From positions 1,240,001 to 1,304,000 of the forward strand of contig MARA01000009.1 in the NCBI GenBank assembly GCA_001792895.1: 64,000 nucleotides of DNA, written 5' to 3'. Below, piece by piece: positions 11,123-22,583 of this stretch. This DNA comes from Lentinus brumalis (taxonomy: Eukaryota; Basidiomycota; Agaricomycetes; Polyporales; Polyporaceae). Below the pieces are notes generated by a model that saw only the letters and a program-made list of their open reading frames with translations, was not told the origin of the DNA and did not search any database. The first letter of the stretch is position 1, and each line of letters begins with the position of its first letter. The position numbers were made by a program, and so were the translations under genes.

Positions 11123-14100
11123 GTCACGCATAACAGCCTCTGATTTGGTCGGAATTTGGGCGCTTGTAACATGTCACAACGCGGGTGGTCGAAACCACCT
11201 CCAGGTCGCAAATATCACCAATTTTGCGCTTCTGTACGCGTGAAATCGTTCGTTCTCGCTAGAGCTCGTCTGTACGCACATCTCTACGTTGTCTAGGTAC
11301 AAAATCACGCACTCAGGACACCCAAATGCTCAGTGCTTCCAGAACTCGTCGCCATTGTACCGCTTGTTCTCCACCTTCCTCCGTTTGCCTCGGCCCATCT
11401 CCGCAGCTTGCTGCTCCTCTGGCTCTTGCTCCTCAGTCTCCTCTGGCGACTCAGCCTCTCCAGACGACACAAGTACACCCGCAGGCGTCACCCGGGTTCC
11501 CGTGGGAGCCTTCCCACGAAGAACATGATCAACGACTGCCCACACAGGCACATCGCTGTCATCCTCGTCCTCACCTCCAACCTCTACCACCACGTCCTCC
11601 GCCGCCTTCACCTTCTCATCGGGCAGCTCTGCAACAGAGTCATAACGGGTCAACTCATCCCAGAAGACCGGATCCGTCACGCGGAGCTCGCGCAGTTCTT
11701 CACGCGCAGTGAAGCTCGTCAAGCTCTCGTATGACAAGTTCAAGCCAGCAGCCTCGCATTTTCTGAAAGCCTGCGCCACATGTGAGTACTGTGCTGCTGA
11801 TGCCCTCTTAATTTACTCACCTTCTTGACGATTTCTGGATGATTCACAGCGTTATACGCCTTCCAGATCCAGCCAACGCTGCGATCACGCAAGATTGGAA
11901 GCTTCTTCGCCACGGTGATCTCATCCTCCCCGCGGTCGATCTGCTCCAGCACCTCCTCAACAACGTCCTGGTGGTACGAGCATTTCAAGGAATGCTTCAA
12001 GATCCGCTGGATTCCGACGTCGCAAGCCTGCATGCAACCCGTACATCCGCCAGGAACAAAGTGGAGCCGGATATTCGGGTGGTTCGTACGCATCCATGTG
12101 CGGAACTCCAGCGACCGATGTACTGACCAGACATCTATCTGCCACAGTGCCTTCTGCGAGGGAGGGAGGGGTGGATTGGCCTCTCGGCGCATCTTGTCGA
12201 AGTACGGAGCAATGATGTCCGTGACCAGATCGCGCATCGTCTTCTGCGTTGACCAGTAAGACGATCCACCGTTCGCGAAGCGCATCCCCGCATTGACCAC
12301 ATCATCGTAGTGGCAGGCCTTCTTCGACGGCAGGGACACCACCGTCTCTCCCGCGTACACGGCTTGGAATGGAAGAAGGACGCCCGAGTTGGTGACGGAC
12401 ACGCAGAGCGTAACAGCACGTTTCTCGTCTTGGCCGACGACGGAGACTTGCTTGCTACCGGTCTCTGCCCAGGTAAACTTAGTTCCCTGAGCGTAAACCA
12501 TATTTGTCTGATCAGTGTTGACGATCAGGCAAGAGGGCACATCATACTCCTTGATGTCGTGAACAAGGCGCAAGATGGCTTTACGGCATTGGGCTTCCCA
12601 GTCAGTAGGGAGTTTCCGCGAGTCTCGGGTTGCCGCACGTTCTGACCAGTGCAATTCACCGTGCAGGAACTGGCGAAGGAAGGAGTCCGAGCACTTGAAC
12701 GTGGAGCCGTCGGCCGCCTGCTTCTCGAAGACCTTGGGGGCTGAGCGCAACATTGTCGCAATCGCGATCCCACGGACGGTCACGAGCGTAACAGGAGCCG
12801 ATGCCTTGCGCAGCTTCACCAAGCGGCTTTTGATCGCCTCGACAGCGTCGGGATAGGCAGCGAGGACACCCCGACGTCCGCCGCTGGAGGTCTGGCTGTG
12901 TCCGCGATGTGCCATCTCCAGAGCACGGTCCGACCAGCGAGGCCTCGAGTCTGAGCGGTCGATCCATCCCTCAACAGTGGAGTGGGCAAGGGCTGAGTAG
13001 ACAACATCCACCCGCTGGAGGAGGTCGACGATCGTTCTCGACGACCACCCGGGGCCGACAGCAGGATGCTGGACGATTGCCTCGATGCGCGGCCAGAGGA
13101 GAGGCCCATGCCAGTTCACGTACTTGGCCGGTTGGGCCTCTTTCTCCCGCGGACGACCCTGTGGCTTCTTGTTGGCTACATGGATGTCAGCGGCGATCTG
13201 GCGCTTCGGGCGGGACTGCTGCGCAAGGTCGGCATACGGCCGCTTGGTGGACGATGACCCCGAAGAATCCATAAGCACGTCCGTCATCTGCTTTGGTGGG
13301 GGAACCCGTTTCCCTGTCACGGCGTCCCGCTCGCCACGCGCAATCTCGTCCCGACGCTTCTGCTCTCGAAACCTCGTTTGGCGCTCGTTCTGGGACGCCT
13401 TTCGCTTCTCGTCTGCCTGCCGTGCCAACTCCGCTTCATACTCCTTGGTCGCCTCCCGGTTCGCATCAGCATGTTCGGTCGCCTTTTGGATTTGATGCGC
13501 CTTCTGCTCGTCCGAGGCCTTTGTCGGCATCCACTTCAACAGAGTGCTTCCGACACTTTTGGTACTCTTCTCGAAAGCACGACGGATGCTCGAGGTCACG
13601 CGAACCTTGCGTGTTGTAGATGCAGATGGAGAGGGAAGATGAGTGGGAGATGTCTGTGGAGGGTCTGTGGGTGGGAGCGATGAAGTTGATGTGGAATTGC
13701 GGGAGCTGAAGTACGACGTGATAGACTTCAAGCTTCTCCGCTTCGAACGCAACACCGTGGGCGGGTTTGATATGCGCTTGGAAGAGCCAGGTACGTCTAC
13801 ATTCATCACGTCGTCAGGATCTGATGAGGATGGCATTGATCCGTTGCTATCGTAGGACATCCGGGATGAAGCTGGCCGTGAGATTGAGTACTCAGACGGT
13901 GGTGCACTCGCCATGGACATCAACGCAACACTAGAAGAATCTGACGGAATGGGGGATGATGTCCGTCCAACCTCCTTTCCCTTCCCTTCGAGGCTGATTG
14001 CTGCTCTTCACAGGGCTCTTCGAACTCGATGTCTGAGGACTCGGGGACATCGTGTACTTCTGCCGCTGCATACTCCACCGTGAAGGGGAAGGCCTCACTG

Positions 14101-15597
14101 GCTGCGTCGACATCCTGTATCAATGGTCAGCTCCGCTTGTACACTCGCAAGTCAGTTACAGAATGCTCACGTCGTCTGAGTCCAGATGCCGCCGTCCTAT
14201 GTCCAACAGGACCTGCATCCGTAAGCTGTCCGTATCGTGAAGCGAGGAGCCAGTAAGCTTGTACTGCTCTGGCAGCAGGTGGTGAGCGAGCGCGTTCCAG
14301 CTCAGGATTCCACAGGAGTGCCCGTCTTTCTGATGCGTGATCGACAGGGATCTCCAGCAGAATGCCGCCGCAGAATGACACCCTATCCACCAGTTTACAA
14401 GACCAACGATCTCCGGATTGGCAGCATCTCCGAGGGAGTCGCCGTACAGAACCTCCGATGCCTTGAAGTCGACGACCATCGCGACCCAGTGAGTATTCTT
14501 CACATTGACCAGAAGGCCAAGCTGATGACGTGTTCCGGCGGCGAGCAGTTCACCGACTCCACGCAGCCGCGCAAATGCACGATCTTCTTGATAGCGGGTC
14601 TTGTCATGAATGGAGAACGCAAGTTTCATGGCCTTCCAGAGGTAGGTACTTCCAAGCTCGACTGCGAGCCCTTCTGTATGGCGCGCGAGGTTGATACGAA
14701 GCAGATCCAGCATCTGGTTCTCATGGATGTCGCTGAACCATGCGCGGGACAAGTACCGGGAGAGAGTGGTGATTGCTTCGCGATTGGAGAGGCCGGATAG
14801 GCTGTCTGACCAGGGCAGGGACGACAGCATCATGTGGACCGCGCTCACGAGGAGGTGAGTCGCTTGTGGGACCTTCGGGGTATTTCTGCGCTGCAGGAGC
14901 CACTCCTCCGCCTTCACCCATGCTCTGAACTGACCATCCTCTGCTCGTAGATGCACAACCTCTGTCCAATAGGTGACGACCCACAGGGGGAGCCGCAGTG
15001 CTGCTCCTTCGGAGACATGCGACGCGAGGATCGAGCACGACAGCCTTGATATGGGCTCACCAATATGCCGGACAAGCTCCTTCACCTCCTCCGGGTGCGG
15101 TACTGGTATGGCTCGTATCCTGTCTGCGTCATTGATGGTTGGTTGATCACGGCTGAGAAACGCAGCGACATTGAGAACATTCTTTGCCTTCGTGACGATG
15201 GGCAGCGGGAACTTGAGGAAGTGTGGCACAGAGAGTGAGGCTGCTGGTAGAAGTTGGGCAAGGAGAGCTGAGGGAATGCGCAAGCTGGGCGGTATGTTGG
15301 TTTCCATAGGGTCATGAACAGTGTAGGAGAGAACCGTGCCTCAGGGACTCCGCATGTAGCGCAAAGGCCGTCTGGATTTCTACCGTACTTACTGTCACGC
15401 CATTCAACTCGTTTATTACTGCTGTTAACACAGTCGGCTTGGTATACTTATATTGGTTATTACTTGGCCTTTAAAAGTGTGCTTATGGTCGAAATTTTGC
15501 CCGGTGTCACGCATCACCGGCCGGGTGGTCGAATCTGCCCACCCAAATCTGCCGGTCACAGGTCACACCCTTGGTCGATCTATTCGAAATGGTACAG
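11097..15597 (-). mobile_element. Ulp1-DDE transposon with 26 bp TIRs and TA duplication (pogo/Tc1-like)
   Basis: The ends are perfect 26 bp inverted repeats, 11097-11122 and 15572-15597, beginning CTGTACCATTTCG. They are flanked by TA on both sides (11095-11096, 15598-15599), as for Tc1/mariner/pogo-type elements. The 4,501 bp element holds one minus-strand gene for a Ulp1 protease-DDE transposase protein. It is inserted in the transposase gene of the surrounding KDZ element. Both the TIRs and the gene look intact, which suggests recent activity. Confidence 0.92.
11330..15307 (-). CDS. Ulp1-type cysteine protease fused to a DDE transposase
   Basis: Proposed exons are 15307-14171, 14114-14012, 13940-11821 and 11770-11330, giving 1,266 residues with frame kept; the 71 bp intron at 13941-14011 is the least certain. 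The N-terminal ~380 residues carry the C48 (Ulp1/SENP) protease pattern: His in NTHWVAMVVD, Asp in LYGDSLGD, Gln and Cys in THQKDGHSCGILSWNA, preceded by LSDIHENQML-like AWFSDIHENQML. A basic, Ser-rich linker with a Glu/Arg/Lys-rich helix follows. The C-terminal half is a Tigger/jerky-like DDE_1 domain with candidate acidic residues in IVNTDQTNM, WQIDVWSVHR and QACDVGIQRILKHS. I recall such fusions in other mushroom genomes. If the 71 bp intron is not spliced, protease and transposase would be separate products. The gene fills the TIR-bounded element and is its likely transposase; the protease could act on SUMO or ubiquitin-like conjugates, which is inference. Confidence 0.82.
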
Positions 15598-15599
15598 TA
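15308..15599 (-). promoter_or_regulatory. Right end of the Ulp1-DDE element: 5' flank, TIR and TA
   Basis: This is upstream of the Ulp1-DDE start. It holds TGGTCGAA at about 15486 and 15526, then the right TIR at 15572-15597 and TA at 15598-15599. The shared subterminal motif at both ends is a candidate transposase-binding site. Confidence 0.6.
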
Positions 15600-16013
15600 G
15601 TCCCGCATGGCGTGCACCATATCTTCCTCCTCTTGATCGTCTTGATCGGCTCCAGCATCAGCCTGCGCGTGAAACAGATCGTCGTAGCTTGGATCTGCAT
15701 TCTGCATGCTGTAATCGCCGGTCTCGCTACTGTCATCTTGCTCACGGCGGGCATCCCTTTGCAGCTCGTCCACTCTTCGTGCTGCACCTGGGCCATAACC
15801 TAGAGCCCCACCGTGAGAACCTCATGGGGCAGTGAGTAGCAGAGCATGATTACCTTGAAGGTCTTCGCGTAGCTTCTTCTCGTACGCCTTCCGCTCTTCA
15901 CGTAATTGGCTTTGCGTGGCGCGGTCGCGCTGCAGGCTCGTGTTCGCTGAGCCATCCTCGCCGTCAATCCTTGCTCGATGGACGCGACGCGAAGCCCCAC
16001 GTCTCTTGTTCAT

Positions 16014-16691
16014 CCTGCAGAGGCGAGAACGTGAGAAGGCTGAGAGGTGGAAGTCGACTGCCTGACCTGCAAGTACTACGAGTCAGTGTGTTTATTATCG
16101 ATAACAATCGCCACACGTGAGACAGAAAATTTTATGGGCCTCGTGTGGTGTCTTACAACAGCCAATCATATCCAGATAATTCTGACAGAGGGGCGGGAGA
16201 GGACACGAACCGGCGGCGAGAAGCACGTCGCATTATCGCATCAAAGCTAGAGCTATGATGGCTGTGCCATCTCAGATTGCTCGCGTGCCACGCCACGCCC
16301 TTGCCACGCCCCGCCTCTCCGCGCGCCCCGCCGCCGTCGCCGCCACACCCCCGCCGTCAGTCTGTGTGTCGGTATACTCTACACAGTGGTTACAGCTGAA
16401 GCTTCTCACGCAGTCGCAGGCCAACCCGCCCTCTCTAGCAGCCCGAAAGAAGAGCCCGCTGTCAGTGTGAGCACGGCAGACACAGTACGTAGCGGGCCTA
16501 AGCGGGAGCCGCCGGTATGTACGGTACTTGGCGGGAAAAGGGCGGGGAACGACCCGGACTGCCGGCGGATTCCTATTCTCCATTGCCGACCTGATGACGC
16601 CACACGTGTGCCTGGGCGCGTACCCCGCCAGCCACTCTTGAGCTTCCCGCCAGCATTCCAGGCTCAACCACAGATCGTACTCTTCAGGTGA
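16014..16691 (-). promoter_or_regulatory. 5' flank of the KDZ element 1 transposase
   Basis: This stretch lies between the transposase start (16013) and the right TIR. It should hold the promoter. A 142-codon minus-strand open frame here (16272-16700) runs into the TIR and shows no family pattern. No clear TATA box was identified. Confidence 0.4.
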
Positions 16692-16970
16692 GTGCACCAC
16701 TGTGTTCGCATTAGCCGATAACCCCAGATAGCAAAAAGAATGGCCCGAAACGACCGCGAACTCACCGAGTTATCGAGCTCGCTGTCAGGCACAGCGAGCT
16801 TGATGGCGGCGGCGGCGGCGGGCACTCAGCGCCCTTCGGCAGGGCGGGGAGGGCGGGCGCGCCGCGCTTGATGGGAGCTGATGGCTCCTGGTGTCTCCTG
16901 GTGGTAGCCGAGGGGGCTTTATGATAGTTTATTGGATTACAGTGCATCAAAGGGCAACGGGGCTAATTAG
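16692..16970 (-). repeat. Right TIR of KDZ element 1
   Basis: Reverse complement of 2762-3040. The outermost bases form the 12 bp palindrome GGCTAATTAGCC (16961-16972), and the same palindrome occurs again 34 bp further out at 16995-17006. Confidence 0.85.
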
Positions 16971-19900
16971 CCTCCGGGTTCGTTTACCCGTCCAGGCTAA
17001 TTAGCCACGTAACCCGTGATGTCGAGGTGATTCTGGCCCGACTCGTGTCGCCGATACTCATAATCTCCGGCCCTCGCCTCGGCCGTTGTGCGCAACGTGC
17101 TGCGGCTTCCTTGCAGCTTACCAGCAGATGCCTCTTCGGCCGGTCGGACTGGAGATGCTCGGACTGGTTTGAGGTCCACCATGATATGGCGTTGGTTCTC
17201 GAGGACCGCGCATTTTGGGCAGCGTATCGGATTCCGCTATCCTCATACTCTTGGTTGCCGGCACTCGCGGTGCGTCGCGCCTTTAATGGGCTGAGGGAGC
17301 TATTGACCGCCGTGGATCTGTGGGCTGCCCCGCGTGCTGATGTCCGCATTCGCATTCGCATGCCCATGCACCTTCTCCACCCCCGGCGCCGTCGAGCTCG
17401 TCTTCTACAAGGTTAATTGCGACATTGGGTCTTGGCGGCAAGCAGACGGCCTCCGCTCGTCCGGCCTATGATTAACGGACACGCTGCAAGCGCAGGTCCT
17501 GTCTCCGATGTCGAGAGTGCACGATCGATTCAGATGTCAGATGAGCTTCGACCTTAATGTCTTCGCCAACCACTCGCAATGGCGCTGCAGCGGCTCCGGC
17601 CTCCGTCCTTTGATCTGGTCGATGCACAGGATTACGAACAGGACGCACCGAGGCCAAGACCAGGCGACCAATCAAAGCTCCTCAGGCATTTACAGTACTG
17701 TATCGTCAGCTGGCGACGCTGCAGAGAAGGCTCCTCTACTCGCGCCCGATGCTCATATGCACCTACCTACCCCGTCTCCCCCACATGTACAGCCCGCCCG
17801 GACCCCGGCCCCCCACCCGCTCTCCAGCATCGTAGTCCCACCAACCTAGGAACACACACAGATCGAGAACCGAGAATATGATTTGATCATGATTTGTGTA
17901 CCTACTACATGTACGACTGCTTTCTATTTTGTCCTATGTACCGTGTCTCGGCGACAGCGTATGTTATGTGATCCCACCGCGCCGTCCTCAGTGCTCAGCG
18001 CTGCGACGACCGACGGGCATATAAGATATGCATGTCGATGTCGACCGACCTCTTGCCGAGCCAGCGAAGGGCGACGAGGCTGACACACAGCACAGGCCGC
18101 GCGTAGATAATCTATTGGAGTGGACGGAGACGGGCTGGTCGGTGAACCGTAGGATACGATGGTGTCGCTCACGTCCTTCAGGTCGCACACGGAAACTGTC
18201 AGCGCCATCGGACGTCTTGCTGTCCGTGAGCGCACCGACCTAGTGACTTCAAGCTGCGCGAGCCTGACATGTACCGCGGTGAGTCATGACACGTCCGACA
18301 CGCATAGACATGCTTGCATGTCATCATATGATTCCTATGGTGGAAAGGATGTTTGTGGATGCTGATGAGTGGACCAGCGACGAGTCGTACTAGCCAATAC
18401 CTGAAAGGCGGAGCTCCAGACACGCTCCGGGGAGCTGGTACTTGATGCGGACAGTTGCTGAAGAATTCACGGGTAAGCGATGGAGCAGGAACCGCAACCA
18501 TGGCACCGCACGAGAGAGTTGGTCAACGTACCGCCGTCATGGTTCTACGCACTGGCGGGAGTCGCGGGGATGTGGAAGGACGAGTGGTGGAACCGGCTTG
18601 AGCCCTACACCGCACCCCAGACGACACCGACAAGTCGTCGCCCACGTCCGCATCGTCGAGGCATTCGGCGCGCTATCATGGTGTCCGTTAGGTCCGCAAT
18701 CGCGATCACTACAGCGTCCGAGGCCCGTCTGCGTGTGTCCTCAATCGTCCCGAGTACGCGTATATTCCGAGAGGAGCCTGTTGCTGTAGAGTGCGCGGTG
18801 TAGTGTCGAGGAAAGATACGTGGCTTTTGCAGCGCGTCGGGTCATAGCTGCCTGACAGATGGGCGCGTGAGTTGGCGTGTTCAGTGATGAGACAAGACTT
18901 CGCAGAGCGAGCGGGAGATAGTTGCGCGTACAAGCGACAGCGTTTATCCGCCTCGAGACGCTTACTAAGAGGCAAGTAGCTACTGATCTGGGCGGCAGTC
19001 ATATTGTCCTGACTCGGGATGGCAAGACAAGCGGAGTACGCACCTAAAGCGGGAAGGTTTCAACACGCACGCCCATCTGTCACCGGTCATGGTCCAACGA
19101 CCATAATCGGCAGCGGCTAGGAATCGGCAGTGAAGGCCGCCTGTGCGGAGATGGCGAGTTGCACGCTGCGGGCAGGTCAGCATACGGGGACTACGTCGGC
19201 ACGGAACATCGTGCTAGTAAAAAGAACATACCTTGTGGCAGAACTAAAAGCGCACCAAGGCGGGGTCTCCGGAGGTCCTCACGGGACCCAGTACTACTAC
19301 TACAATCCCCGTTGTCCTTGAACTCAGTGAAGGAGAGCTGGCGGGAGTCGGTCACCCAGGGTACCAACGGATCGCAAGATCTTGAGCTGTGCTGTTGCAA
19401 TTGCTTCAGAGCAGCAGTAGTCCCGAGGGCGGCCGAAGTCACAAGCAGGAGGAAATCGCAACCAGTCGCAACCATGTACTTGCGCAGGGGAGGAGGAGGA
19501 GGAGAAGGAAGGACTCTCGACGGAGGCAGCCGTGCCACGCGACTCGCGTGGGTGCCACGTGCGTCGCATGATGTCACCTCAGAGTCTGACTGTGAGCTCG
19601 TCCTCGATGTCCTCTCCGCCTTCCTCACGCCTGTCTGGCTTCTGTCAACCTGACCCTCTACGGCCTCAGCGAGGTCGTAGCCCCGGATGTGTGGTCAGCA
19701 TGCCCGCAGCCCGACACTAGTACTGTCAACTTAATCCCATGCACGACGCCCTCCGAGTCTGTCCGCGACCCGACATTCCGCTACCGCAAGTTCCTCAGCT
19801 CCGTCGCGCCCTCATCCTCACGGCGACACCCCCAGCATACCGTGGTGGTACGTTGCATACCAGCCGATTTGCGGACCGCCCTTTGTCAAAGTCACTTTAC

Positions 19901-22150
19901 CTATCCTTGCGCGACTCTGCTGGCTTGTCCGTACGGCCGATCTCCCTACCCTACCCAGACGCGTCCCTCATCAGTATTCTCGTGACCTCTGTGGGCATTG
20001 GGACTGCGGCCAATACTGGTTTCATCTCATTCAACGACGAGGAGCTACAGAAGTAGCCAGGGAAGGCCAAGCCTGCCGGGGCTAGTGCAAGGTTCGCGAC
20101 GGGTTCACCAAGGTCATCTCTTCTCGAGAAGCTAGAACTGCTCCTCATGATACTTTGCAGACTTTCAAGACCCAATCGTATCTACCACGGGCACCGTCTT
20201 CACCCGGGAGAACATCGAGGCTATCACGTACTCGCCGGCAAGGCTCGAGTCGTCCCCATACGATTGTCTTCAAGTTTGCAAGACCCAGCCCCAGTGCGCC
20301 TGTCAGATCCATAGGAGGCAGCAGGAGGCGTGGCCGAGTAGCGGAGATGGAAAGATGCCAGCTCAAAACGCGTCTTGACTTGTACGGCGTGGTTCCAGGC
20401 GAGCCGGCTCCCAGCACTCCCACTTCCTCGTTTCACCAACCATCGTCATCACGTCGTGAACCCCCAGTCTCGGACGCTCTCAACAGTGTGCACCCCCCAC
20501 ATACACGCATTGGATCTACTTGGATCTACGGGGCATATCGGCTCTACCGTCCATCATCTCGTCTCCATAATCCGCGTCTTCATCCTCGCGCTCGCCTCGA
20601 TTCCGTCTCATCATCGCACGCCACAGCTATCGCATGCGTCTCTGCACATGCCCCTGCTGTTCAAGTCTCTGCGATGAACCTACAGCAGCTTGCTGCTTGC
20701 ATTCGGGTCCGACGTCGAGAACGATATCAGCTACTAGTTAGAGCAGGCCACACAGACCTCGTCCTCGTCTCATTGGGGTCGCTCGCGGCTATATCCCTTC
20801 GCTGAAGCCATCTCACCCTGTCCAAGGCTGGGTTCCTCTCGAAGCTGGTTGCCCTGCCGTGGTACAGGCGTGAGGACTCGATGTGTAGGCGTGTTGAGGA
20901 GGCATTCTGCTAAGGCTAGTCTCCTGACTCATTCCTGCGTGCTCGCTTTCTGACGGTCTTTCCGATAGCTCGATCCGCCGACCGTAGCTTCCGTTTGGAG
21001 GACCGGGCGATGGTGCCACGGACACATATGATCCCCCGGATCATCGTGCACTGCGTCTGCAACAGAGAGTGAATCCCTCCTCCTCACGTCTGTGTCTGCG
21101 CTGGTGCTCGCCTTCCCCACCCTCCTCGCTTTCCGGGCTTGTCTCCTGTCAGCTACCGATTTCGTAGACCGCAGCGACCAGCTGGCCACGCTCGTTCAGC
21201 TCTCACAAGACGCGCAGGCCGCAGGTTCAGACGCAGACTGGGTCCGAGCTGTGACACCGAGATCGTGTGTCTGATGCCGAGCTCGCCCGTCATTCACCGC
21301 GTCCCCGCAATCGGGGTTCTCCCTGTTTGTGCGACGAGCCATAAGTCTAAGCCCATGGGGACGCACGAAGGCGCATACACTAACCGATACCAGGACTATG
21401 CGCAGTCCGGGGCTCGATGCATATCGGGCTGGGGAAGCTGGACTCGCGCTTACTCCAGTTCGACGCGTTATCCCACCATCATATCGACCTGCTGGCTCTC
21501 GCGGCTGCCATTGACACGTCCCCCTCTACTGTTTACTGTTGAGGCTCTCCACACCAGCCGACTGGACCAATCGAGCTAGAATATCACGTCAGGTTCCTCC
21601 CTCGGCTCTTCTGAGGCGGATCCGCGCATGCGAATGCGAAGGGTGGACATGAACGCGGATGCAAACCGAAGCCGTGGTCGAGTAGCTCCACCGGCTCGGG
21701 GAACACGAAGAGGTACGTCGTTGACTTGTGGCGGACGAGGCCGTTCTGTCGCACTTACACGCCACCATCAGCAACTCGGTGATGCTTGCCTCGGATTTTA
21801 GCATGGAGACTAGTCTGTTCGACCTCGGGATGGACGCCGGATGTTACCGCTGCACACTCCGACGCAGGGGTGCCGTTTCTTCTAAGTCTCTTGGCCAGCC
21901 TTCACTGTTGGACCCCGCCGGCTCCCGCGGCAGCAGCGCAGGATTCCTGGAAGCTCACACGACACGCGGCTAGGAACCAGACTCGCGAAAGCGCCAGTGT
22001 ACAGATATAAGTTGGAACGTCGCCTGAAGCTTCGCACCCGAACTCTACCCTCTTGACTCTCTCCCGTCTGTCCATACCATTTGTGCTATGCTGCCGTTTG
22101 CAATCCGCGAGTAGCTCCTTCCGCACGTTCCCATCCGCTCCGCATGTCTC
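16971..22150. repeat. Non-coding region with diverged multi-copy segment (copy 1, about 17.8-22.0 kb)
   Basis: No convincing gene is seen. The segment from roughly 17.8 to 22.0 kb shares many short conserved blocks, in the same order and orientation, with 54.5-58.4 kb and 58.7-62.5 kb. Clear anchors are 20400-20460 against 56760-56830, the block GATAGCTCGATCCGCCGACC at about 20965 and 57197, and CAGCTGGCCACGCTCGTTC at about 21180 and 57480. A Pro/Ser-rich open frame ending at 17849 could be the tail of a decayed DUF6535 gene, because a DUF6535 gene directly precedes the second copy; this is a guess. Confidence 0.55.
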
Positions 22151-22583
22151 ATGCACCCCCCAGCTCCTGCTATCACCGTGCTCAAGGTCGTCGGCGGCGC
22201 GGCGCTCATCGGCGTGTCCGCCCCGATACTCGCCACCACAGGCGCGGCGGTCGCGCTTCCCGCCGTCGGATTCACCTCCGCCGGCATCGCTGCTGGTTCG
22301 TACTACATACTTGGTCGCCCTCCACGTGCTGCAGGCCGATGCTCTGACATGTACATTTGCATTTCCAGGCAGCGTCGCTGCCACCGCCCAGTCCTTCATC
22401 TACGGTGCCTTCACCTCTGGCACATTCGCGTCCCTCCAGGCTGCCGGGGCGACTGCCGCTGTTCCTGCATTTCTCAATGTCGCAGGGGCTGTTGGGGGTG
22501 CTGCGCTCGGCGGGTCACTCGTTGCGACTGCACTCAAGGGATCCGAGGAGACTGAGAAGCGGACCGAGGGGTGTGTCGACTAG
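22151..22583 (+). CDS. IFI6/IFI27-like small glycine/alanine-rich membrane protein
   Basis: Two exons, 22151-22295 and 22369-22583, joined by a 73 bp GT-AG intron, give 119 residues. The sequence has hydrophobic Gly/Ala-rich segments: VVGGAALIGVSAPI, AAVALPAVGFTSAGIAAG, then SVAATAQSFIYGAFTSGTF and FASLQAAGATAAVPAFL. This matches the interferon-alpha-inducible 27 (ISG12) family, which is widespread in fungi; the segment PAVGFTSAGIAAGS is the signature. The length (~120) is typical. The animal members sit in mitochondrial or nuclear-envelope membranes; the role in fungi is not established. The start was chosen as the first ATG just before the first hydrophobic segment. It lies directly after repeat copy 1 and has no counterpart that I could see after copies 2 and 3. 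Confidence 0.7.

Larger units (their letters stand above)
7920..16013 (-). pseudogene. CxC1-type KDZ transposase, interrupted by a nested transposon
   Basis: Exons: 16013-15854, 15799-15598, then the insertion, 11094-11083, 11020-10417, 10354-10199, 10139-9703, 9647-9054, 9001-8640, 8581-7920. Without the insertion these sum to 1,063 codons with no stop. N-terminal part: NKRRGASRR and LREERKAYEKKLREDLQ. Middle: a Cys cluster, NACPACTC, then LEGEPDLEW and the FCIDGNNSLKR segment. Core: LLIGYDIGC, then NAFHGYSHSHSC and GLEDFEGMERAFSASNE, matching the RNase H-fold transposase core of KDZ elements. C-terminal part: YKVRVSIAKSLQRR, coiled-coil-like, with an acidic end. The reading frame is broken only between 11094 and 15598, where a TA-flanked transposon sits in the codon for a Tyr. 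The gene is otherwise intact, so it was probably functional until a recent insertion. It would act in the nucleus, cutting and joining element ends. Confidence 0.9.
2762..16970 (-). mobile_element. CxC1-type KDZ DNA transposon with long TIRs (disrupted)
   Basis: The ends are near-identical inverted copies: 2762-3040 matches the reverse complement of 16692-16970. The first ~79 bp are identical and only a few differences are seen over ~180 bp. Inside, all genes are on the minus strand: two passenger genes and a KDZ transposase. Without the nested 4.5 kb transposon the element would be about 9.7 kb. No target-site duplication could be recognised at 2761/16971, so the exact ends are uncertain by some bases. 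The inactivating event visible is the insertion into the transposase gene, plus apparent frameshifts in one passenger. Confidence 0.85.

Noticed and set aside
13920..14123. Ulp1 gene ending at 13920 with a separate DDE gene starting at 13923
   Set aside because: A 71 bp intron with GT-AG ends joins the two in frame, no ATG lies at 13923, and I recall similar fusions in other mushrooms; kept as an alternative only.
16272..16700. 142-codon minus-strand open frame
   Set aside because: Overlaps the TIR and the transposase 5' flank; composition without a domain.
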